From contig JANXQZ010000103.1 of the NCBI GenBank assembly GCA_025353235.1, positions 1 to 12,439 on the forward strand: a stretch of DNA of 12,439 bases, given 5' to 3'. The first letter of the stretch is position 1. Each line of letters begins with the position of its first letter. Of the stretch, positions 7,369 through 12,439 are shown piece by piece. Made by a program: the position numbers and the translations under genes. The notes under the pieces are model-generated. The model ran no database searches. It had not been told where the DNA came from and saw only the letters and a program-made list of their open reading frames with translations. Source of the DNA: Bryobacterales bacterium. GTDB taxonomy: Bacteria; Acidobacteriota; Terriglobia; Bryobacterales; Bryobacteraceae.

Positions 7369-8498
7369 CTGTACCGCACCCAAAGCTCCACAAAATCGAG
7401 CACGACGTCGTTCACGAGATCGTAAGCATCCGAGACAGCCTGAAGTACGCCCTAACAGCTTCGAAACGCTGGGGCGGAATGTTAAGACGCAATGCATTCG
7501 CCCTGGCGATTCGCGGATCGAACAGCATTGAGGGCTACAACGTCTCGCCTGAAGACGCCATAGCGGCTGTGGACGGAGAAGAGCCGCTGGACGCGGAGAG
7601 CGAAACTTGGGCTGCTGTTCTAGGATACCGGGGTGCCATGACCTATGTGTTGCAGCTTGGGAGCGACCCGCACTTCTCCTACAACGAGGGCTTCCTGCGC
7701 AGCTTGCATTTCATGATGCTCGGCTACGATCTTACGAAGCACCCTGGTCGCTGGCGGCCGGGCCTAATCTTCATACGGCATGACCAATCCGGCGAGCGGG
7801 TCTATGAGGGTCCGGATAATGATCTCGTGCCTGGGTTGATCACTGAACTGATCGCGAATCTCAACGAAGATTCCGCCGATCCATTCATCGTCCGGGCTGC
7901 CATGAGCCATCTCAATCTGGTCATGATCCACCCTTTTTCCGACGGCAATGGAAGAATGGCGCGGTGCCTGCAAACACTCGTCCTCGCACGTGAGGGAATC
8001 ATCGACCCCTGGTTTTGCAGCATCGAAGAGTACCTCGGCAAAAACACGCAAGCATATTATGACGTTCTGGCCAATGTTGGCCAAGGAAGCTGGACTCCGA
8101 AAAACGATGCGCGTCCGTGGCTTCAGTTCTGCCTTACAGCGCATTACCGGCAGGCAAAGACGATGCTGCGGCGGAGCAAGGAAATGAAACAGATCTGGGA
8201 TGAGATCGAGCGGCTAGTCCTAAAACACGGTCTGCCGGAACGCGTTCAATTTGCCCTATCCGACGCGACTCTGGGGTACCGCGTGAGGAATGCGACTTAT
8301 CGGAGCGTTGCGGAGATTTCAGATAACTTGGCAAGTCGAGACTTCAAGAGTATGGTCAAGGCCGGTCTACTGTTGCCCGCAGGCGCGAATCGAGGACGCG
8401 CTTACATGGCCGCTCCCGTCCTGCGGGATATCCGCGAGAAGACCAGAGAGCCGCGGGATGCCAACGTCGACCCCTTTCATCGAACCGCCGTTCATTGA
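7362..8498 (+). CDS. Fic-domain protein (class II, putative AMP-transferase) with C-terminal winged-helix-like region
   Basis: Fic enzymes usually transfer AMP from ATP to a hydroxyl on a target protein. The 378-residue protein has the complete core motif HPFSDGNGRMAR at 190-201, with catalytic His190 and anion-binding GNGR. The inhibitory-helix motif (S/T)xxxE(G/N) appears before the core as SNSIEG (Ser53, Glu57), which defines class II self-inhibited Fic proteins. The flap region is around RPGLIFIRH (132-140), and the stretch 175-189 is the helix leading into the core. Residues from about 295 to 355 (VAEISDNL, MVKAGLLLP, NRGRAYMA) look like a winged-helix DNA-binding domain, as in other Fic-wHTH proteins. 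The start is uncertain: TTG 7362 lacks a ribosome-binding site, CTG 7353 is possible, and the next ATG (7479) would cut into the conserved N-terminal part. The 3' end overlaps the opposite gene by 7 nt. Confidence 0.9.
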   Translation: MHAVPHPKLHKIEHDVVHEIVSIRDSLKYALTASKRWGGMLRRNAFALAIRGSNSIEGYNVSPEDAIAAVDGEEPLDAESETWAAVLGYRGAMTYVLQLGSDPHFSYNEGFLRSLHFMMLGYDLTKHPGRWRPGLIFIRHDQSGERVYEGPDNDLVPGLITELIANLNEDSADPFIVRAAMSHLNLVMIHPFSDGNGRMARCLQTLVLAREGIIDPWFCSIEEYLGKNTQAYYDVLANVGQGSWTPKNDARPWLQFCLTAHYRQAKTMLRRSKEMKQIWDEIERLVLKHGLPERVQFALSDATLGYRVRNATYRSVAEISDNLASRDFKSMVKAGLLLPAGANRGRAYMAAPVLRDIREKTREPRDANVDPFHRTAVH

Positions 8499-9850
8499 CG
8501 TCCACGCGGGACTTCCTGAATTCGCACGCCCGGAGTTCGATCGTCGGCAAACTGCAGGGCCAGCGTCCCGGCCAAGTCCGCGTCCATCTCGCTCATTTCT
8601 TCGTCGTCCACCTCGATGCGAAATTTAGTCCCGGGTTTCCATCCGATGATGAACATCTGCTCCCCATCGGCCAGAAATCGCAGATGGTCGCGAGCTACCA
8701 CGACGCTTGCCTTGCCGATCCGAATCGGTTCAGGCTTTGCAGCCAACTGGCCTTTTTGATACAGCAGGGTGATGTGGCCGTCGCGATAGAGTTGAGCCTG
8801 TCCCTCCTGCAAGGCGAACCAGATCGCATCTTCGTCCCAGTTAGAGCGCAGGAATAGAACACCGGAGCGCGCGTCATGGAATACCAGCGGAAGATGCGCG
8901 TAGCTCAGTCCGGGCTGGTAGGGATTCGCCCACAGGAATTCGTAAGGTGCACCAAATACGCCGCGCAACATGAACCGGTCCTGAATAAGCCATCCTTGCA
9001 GGAATTGATTTTCGAGAGCGTTGCTGTCAAAAGCGACCGTGCTCAGTCCCGCAGCCCTGGCCAGGGCGGACCGAGTCACATCAGGATCACCGGTTCCGCT
9101 AAAGATAGGAACCCGATATTCGTTCTCAGTTGATGGATAGGGGGCGGGATAATTACAGGCGACTTCGTACGTGGCGAGGGTTTTGAAATACTCCGGGGCG
9201 GAGGAGCGCAGATCGATTGTAAGATTGTCTCGAACGGCATGCAGGACCTCGAGCAGAGCTTGCAATTCGGATCCGGGATCGAGGTTCGATCCGGCGTTGA
9301 GGGTCGGAGCCGTTTTCGCTCTCCACCACTGCTCCACAGCCGTTCGCAGCGTTGCTTCCGTTGCGTTCTGATCCTGCTCCGCGATGGCGATTGCCGCGAG
9401 AATCCGGCTTCGTTGGACTCCCACCGATGGCGACGCTGGAGACGTGGCGAGCCCTTTCCGGATCTTAGCCGCCAGCGCTTTTGCTTGCGATTCGCCGAGC
9501 AAGTCCTGACACCAGTCATACACGAAAGCTAGTTGGCGTAGATCCGAACCTGACCTCAGAGCCCATTCGATGGCCCGCTTTCCAGTTGCGGCGTCGCCGG
9601 TCACCGCGTAATACAGCGATAGGGCAAATCCAGGCTCCGGCATCTCCGCTTTGCCGGATATCAACGCATCGAACTGGCGCCAGCGCATCGACTGGCGCTC
9701 CCGCTCGCGTTTCAGAAGACGGAGTTTTTGAGGACGGAGGAACAGGCGCGGATGCTCGGTGTAGACCCGGTATTCTTCAGGCTGACTTTGGGCGCTTGCT
9801 TCCGAATAGTTTAGAGCGAACAGGATGATGAAAAGGACAAGGGAGCGCAT
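8492..9850 (-). CDS. Secreted heparinase II/III-like protein (possible polysaccharide lyase)
   Basis: A 452-residue exported protein. A signal peptide covers about residues 1-20 (hydrophobic core LVLFIILFAL, likely cut ASA|QS). Right after it, EHPRLFLRPQKLRLLKR resembles the HPRLxxxxxxL opening common in heparinase II/III-like and alginate-lyase-like proteins. A helical section follows to about residue 290. Then comes a beta-rich part with GVLFLRSNWDEDAIWFALQ, reminiscent of the sheet domain of that family (R-x-W-D-x-x-x-x-W). I do not see the usual His/Tyr-rich catalytic signature (such as GHxHxD), so lyase activity is doubtful and the fold call rests on weak similarity. The ATG at 9850 has no clear ribosome-binding site. 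It shares its 3' end with fic (7-nt overlap) and lies 584 bp downstream of the amidase gene. Confidence 0.55.
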   Translation of the reverse strand: MRSLVLFIILFALNYSEASAQSQPEEYRVYTEHPRLFLRPQKLRLLKRERERQSMRWRQFDALISGKAEMPEPGFALSLYYAVTGDAATGKRAIEWALRSGSDLRQLAFVYDWCQDLLGESQAKALAAKIRKGLATSPASPSVGVQRSRILAAIAIAEQDQNATEATLRTAVEQWWRAKTAPTLNAGSNLDPGSELQALLEVLHAVRDNLTIDLRSSAPEYFKTLATYEVACNYPAPYPSTENEYRVPIFSGTGDPDVTRSALARAAGLSTVAFDSNALENQFLQGWLIQDRFMLRGVFGAPYEFLWANPYQPGLSYAHLPLVFHDARSGVLFLRSNWDEDAIWFALQEGQAQLYRDGHITLLYQKGQLAAKPEPIRIGKASVVVARDHLRFLADGEQMFIIGWKPGTKFRIEVDDEEMSEMDADLAGTLALQFADDRTPGVRIQEVPRGRQ

Positions 9851-10434
9851 CGGCTGCTAGGGTTGAGGCGTGCTCACTTGCCATTGTGTCACAGCGCCAC
9901 ACCCAAACCGGGTCAGTACTGCGACTAATCGCCTCCGGTCCTAACTATCTCAATGCATTACAAACGGCGAGCTGCTTGGCCACACGCGTGCCTTAACAGA
10001 GGCGAATTGATGAAGTAACTCTTGAAAGCCTGCCCTCTGATTGCGATAGGCAGAATAGGAAGCGAGCGGGCTGCATTTTTGCGTGCTTGCGGGAGACGGT
10101 GTTTCGAGTTTTCAAGCCGCTCTTTTCCTGTTGGCGTATTGCAACAGAGGGTCTTTTTTGCTTGAGGCTTCAGCAAACGCTGAAAGGTGTTGCCAGGAAT
10201 CGTCTTGCCCAGGATTACGGCTTCGGCGTCGCTTGGCGTTCGTGGTGCAGGAAATTTAGGACGCGGGCCTCACCAGGAATGGAACTTGCAAGCGGGTGTC
10301 CGTGCCAAAGACATCGACGCCTGATCCTAGCCCTCCCAGGGCGGACCGCACCGGGACCCAGCCCACACAATACCTCAGCCGGGATCCGGTGCGGTTTCTT
10401 CTAACGAACCTCTGTAGTGTAACCGATTTGTCGG
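9851..10434. other. 584-bp intergenic region without an identified gene
   Basis: No tRNA, rRNA or riboswitch that I know could be recognised on either strand. Small hairpins are visible: TTCAGC/GCTGAA with an AAAC loop at 10169-10184, CTGTTG/CAACAG at 10128-10147 followed by six Ts at 10154-10159, and GCCCT/AGGGC near 10330-10342. On the minus strand one frame is open from 10269 to 9958 (about 103 codons) without a convincing start. Its first third has GC-ending codons typical of a real gene. The same frame upstream is interrupted by a TGA at 10272-10270 after a short ATG-led stretch. It may be a decayed gene end or a dispersed repeat. The promoter of the heparinase-like gene should be in the last hundred bases before 9850, but no clear boxes are seen. 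Confidence 0.5.
10345..10400 (+). terminator. Hairpin with T-rich tail (terminator-like, plus strand)
   Basis: ACCGCACCGG at 10345-10354 pairs perfectly with CCGGTGCGGT at 10386-10395. A G-T pair and, after one mismatch, CCC (10357-10359) with GGG (10381-10383) extend the stem, leaving a loop of 21 nt. TTTCTTCT follows directly on the plus strand. As a terminator it would act on rightward transcription, against the leftward amidase gene ending at 10435. On the minus strand no T-tract follows the stem, though the structure could still protect the amidase mRNA end. Confidence 0.4.
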
Positions 10435-12006
10435 CTACCGAGTTTCGGCTTCCGAACTCTTGGCCAATCGACTCGACTGCTGCTGCGCAACCTGGAAATG
10501 ACTGAGCGAGTTTGCGTACGCTGCGACCCCTTTGTAAAGCGCATCGGCGATTTTCTGCCGATGATCGCTGCGTCTCATCTGGCCTTCGTCCTGGGAATTG
10601 CTGATGAACCCCACTTCAGCCAGCACTGACGGCATCGAGGCCCCAATCAGAACCACAAAAGGCGCCCGCTTAACTCCCCGATCTCTAGCGGAGCGGGCCG
10701 CTTTGGGACTGAGCGAAACCAGCGAGGTCTGTATCCGCCCGGCAAACTCCCTCGACTCGTCCACCTTATCCTTCAATGCGATCTTCTTTAACAAGTCCTG
10801 CAGCTCGTTGATGTTCTTATCGGAACCCGCATTTTCCCGCGTCGCCGTTTCGAGCGACGATTTCGAACCGGTCAGGCTCAGGTAATAGGTCTCGACGCCC
10901 GTGACGGCGCGAACGGGTGACGAGTTTACGTGGATCGAGAGGAAAAGATCCGCCTTGATCTCATTTGCGATAGCGGTACGTCGACTCAGCGGAATGAAAG
11001 TATCGTCCGTCCTGGTGAAAACGACTTCGCTCCCGAGGCGATCTTGAATTAAGGATCCCAGACGCTTGGCGACATCCAGAACCACATCCTTCTCGCGCAG
11101 TCCGTCCGGGCCGGTGGTGCCTGAATCGTGACCCCCATGACCCGGATCGATCACTACGCGGCTCAATTTCAAGCCAAGAACCCGGATCATCGTGTCCGAT
11201 TGCGGAGTTCGTTTTGCAGGAAAAGCGATTTCGTCCGAGGCTACTCTCGCTGGCGGCGCGGAAGGGACATACTTCGCGATTTTCGTTGCGCGTTCCGGAC
11301 GGGGAAGGGGCTGCACCCGATAAGCCCACCCCATTTCAAGGAGGGGATCGGGTTTGTTGAAAGCCCGCGTCGCAAAACGCAGGGAGTAATCGAACGGCGA
11401 GGGCGGTTCCGGCAGTACCGGAGTTAGCGCGCGCAGAGCTGCCTCGCGCCGTTCTGCTACTCCGCTAAAATCCAGATTTGCCAGGCGGGGCGCAGGTCGC
11501 CCGCTCGAAGGTCTAAACTCGGCGGGAATGGAACGCTCTCGATCATTCGGACGACGCAGTTCGGTCAGAACGGAATGGATCTCGATGATCAGCCGGTCCG
11601 GGTTCGATAGCTGCGAGGTCGAGAATTCGACGTTCGACTCTAGATCCAGAACCACCCTGGTGACCCCTCGCTGAGTTTCGGCCACCCGAATCTGCCGGAT
11701 AAACCGGTCGCCGACACCAATTACGTTGGTCCCGCGGCCATTGGGAGCATTCAGCTGCGGCTTGGCTCCGATCAGATCGAAAAAGATTCGCTCCGGATTA
11801 TGAAGCCGGTCCGATTTGAATCGGAATTCGCCGGTGGACTCAATCGCGATGCGAGTAGCGTCGCTCGAAGACCAATGCCGAATTCCCGTAATTCTGGGGC
11901 GAGCCGCCGATTCATCCTCGCTCTGCGCCCCCCAGGCAGTGTCCAGCTGGACTGTCACCGGAACAAGCAAGGCAAACGCAAGCGCGAATCGGGGGAGGTG
12001 AAGCAT
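10435..12006 (-). CDS. N-acetylmuramoyl-L-alanine amidase with AMIN domain
   Basis: This periplasmic zinc enzyme cuts the bond between MurNAc and the peptide stem and usually works in daughter-cell separation. The 523-residue protein has a signal peptide (about 1-27, likely cut WGA|QS) and an AMIN targeting domain at about 38-145. A long Pro/Arg/Ala-rich linker runs to about 275, followed by an Amidase_3 domain from about 282 to 500. The zinc ligands and catalytic residue are all visible: His290 (DPGHGG), Glu305 (LREKD), His359 (SIHVNSS) and Glu464 (AEVGFISN). About 100 residues lie between the last two, including a charged helical stretch (roughly 388-430) where AmiB/AmiC-type enzymes hold an active-site-blocking helix. 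The layout resembles E. coli AmiC, with a longer linker. It starts 9 nt after the lytic transglycosylase stop, so the two are probably one operon. Confidence 0.93.
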   Translation of the reverse strand: MLHLPRFALAFALLVPVTVQLDTAWGAQSEDESAARPRITGIRHWSSSDATRIAIESTGEFRFKSDRLHNPERIFFDLIGAKPQLNAPNGRGTNVIGVGDRFIRQIRVAETQRGVTRVVLDLESNVEFSTSQLSNPDRLIIEIHSVLTELRRPNDRERSIPAEFRPSSGRPAPRLANLDFSGVAERREAALRALTPVLPEPPSPFDYSLRFATRAFNKPDPLLEMGWAYRVQPLPRPERATKIAKYVPSAPPARVASDEIAFPAKRTPQSDTMIRVLGLKLSRVVIDPGHGGHDSGTTGPDGLREKDVVLDVAKRLGSLIQDRLGSEVVFTRTDDTFIPLSRRTAIANEIKADLFLSIHVNSSPVRAVTGVETYYLSLTGSKSSLETATRENAGSDKNINELQDLLKKIALKDKVDESREFAGRIQTSLVSLSPKAARSARDRGVKRAPFVVLIGASMPSVLAEVGFISNSQDEGQMRRSDHRQKIADALYKGVAAYANSLSHFQVAQQQSSRLAKSSEAETR

Positions 12007-12015
12007 AGGATTTTT

Positions 12016-12439
12016 CTACTGGGTGCTCAGAAACACCCTGCCTTGGGCATCGATGTACTGCGCCAGTCGCCGATACTCCGGCGGTTTAGGCGTGCTGGCG
12101 AGCTTCTCGGCAACATTCCGCTTGTTAGCCGTTTCGGCTGTGCGCCGAGCTTGTCCATACTTCTGTCCCACCTTTGCGACGTAGCTCAGCGTCTCAGGAT
12201 AGGGCGGCACGTTGCCGTATCTTTGGACTGCGCCCTCGCCGGCATTGTAAGCCGCGATCGCAAGCCGTTCGTCCTTAAACGTCTCGTGCAAGAATTTGAG
12301 GTACCGCACGCCGCCCTCAATGTTCTGCTTGGGGTCGAAGCTGTCCCGCACTCCAAAACGGCGCGCCGTGGCGGGCATCAACTGCATCAACCCCTGCGCA
12401 CCGACGCGGGACATCGCCGTCGGACGGAACGCGGATTCG
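12016..12439 (-). CDS. Lytic transglycosylase, SLT family (N-terminus beyond the window)
   Basis: This is the C-terminal 140 residues of a goose-lysozyme-like lytic transglycosylase, which cleaves peptidoglycan glycan strands to 1,6-anhydro-muropeptides. The frame remains open to the window edge. The first full codon (12438-12436) is a Glu in ESAFRPTA, which fits the catalytic glutamate of the SLT domain. The ATG at 12414 is therefore internal and not the start. Next come [18 protein letters not shown], the helix with NIEGGVRYL, and [16 protein letters not shown], all SLT hallmarks, then [11 protein letters not shown]. The last 55 or so residues are a charged tail without a known domain. It sits 9 nt upstream of the amidase gene, forming a pair that cuts both the glycan and the peptide link of peptidoglycan. 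Confidence 0.93.
   Translation of the reverse strand, partial: ESAFRPTAMSRVGAQGLMQLMPATARRFGVRDSFDPKQNIEGGVRYLKFLHETFKDERLAIAAYNAGEGAVQRYGNVPPYPETLSYVAKVGQKYGQARRTAETANKRNVAEKLASTPKPPEYRRLAQYIDAQGRVFLSTQ

Noticed and set aside
8495..8857. Plus-strand frames across the heparinase-like gene
   Set aside because: Mirror frames of the signal-peptide-bearing minus-strand gene, without motifs of their own.
10087..10404. Plus-strand frame of 105 codons in the gap
   Set aside because: No recognisable motif, Arg/Cys-rich composition typical of a shadow frame, and no ribosome-binding site.
10321..10420. Riboswitch such as TPP on the minus strand (GGCTGAGG stretch)
   Set aside because: Only a short chance match; the second conserved half is missing and it lies at the end, not the start, of a gene.
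12412..12414. ATG as the start of the lytic transglycosylase
   Set aside because: The catalytic-type ESAF lies upstream of it in the same frame, so the protein continues beyond the window.

Overview
The window looks like a stretch of chromosome from a moderately GC-rich Gram-negative bacterium, most likely an acidobacterium of the Solibacter/Bryobacter type. This placement is inferred from the style of the proteins (the edge SprT-like protein, secreted hydrolases, a eukaryote-like inositol oxygenase) and was not tested. There is no rRNA, tRNA, CRISPR array, recognisable transposase or integrase.

Left part (1-5416). The start of a small SprT-like protein is cut by the window edge and read leftwards. 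Divergent from it is a rightward run of five closely packed genes: fabH (beta-ketoacyl-ACP synthase III), myo-inositol oxygenase, GDP-mannose 6-dehydrogenase, gmd (GDP-mannose 4,6-dehydratase) and fcl (GDP-L-fucose synthase). The last three share the GDP-mannose pool. One oxidises it to GDP-mannuronate, and the other two convert it to GDP-L-fucose, so the run supplies precursors for a surface polysaccharide. The inositol oxygenase, which makes free D-glucuronate, is the unexpected member and has lower GC than fabH.

Middle part (5391-8498). A leftward SDR oxidoreductase meets fcl tail to tail with overlapping ends. Divergent from it is a secreted alpha/beta hydrolase. After that comes an 82-bp nested palindrome lying over the promoter and start of a Fic-domain (AMPylase-type) protein. 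This protein carries its own inhibitory-helix motif and probably a C-terminal winged helix. The palindrome plus Fic pair is the best candidate here for a little-described self-regulated module.

Right part (8492-12439). Everything reads leftwards. From the right edge there is a lytic transglycosylase (N-terminus outside the window), then 9 nt later an AMIN-domain N-acetylmuramoyl-L-alanine amidase. Together they form a peptidoglycan-cleaving pair. Next is a 584-bp gap with hairpins and a coding-like remnant but no identified gene, then a secreted heparinase II/III-like protein whose end overlaps the Fic gene.

Several genes seem to start at TTG behind a strong purine-rich ribosome-binding site. 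For two of them (GDP-mannose dehydrogenase and SDR) I moved the start on that evidence.
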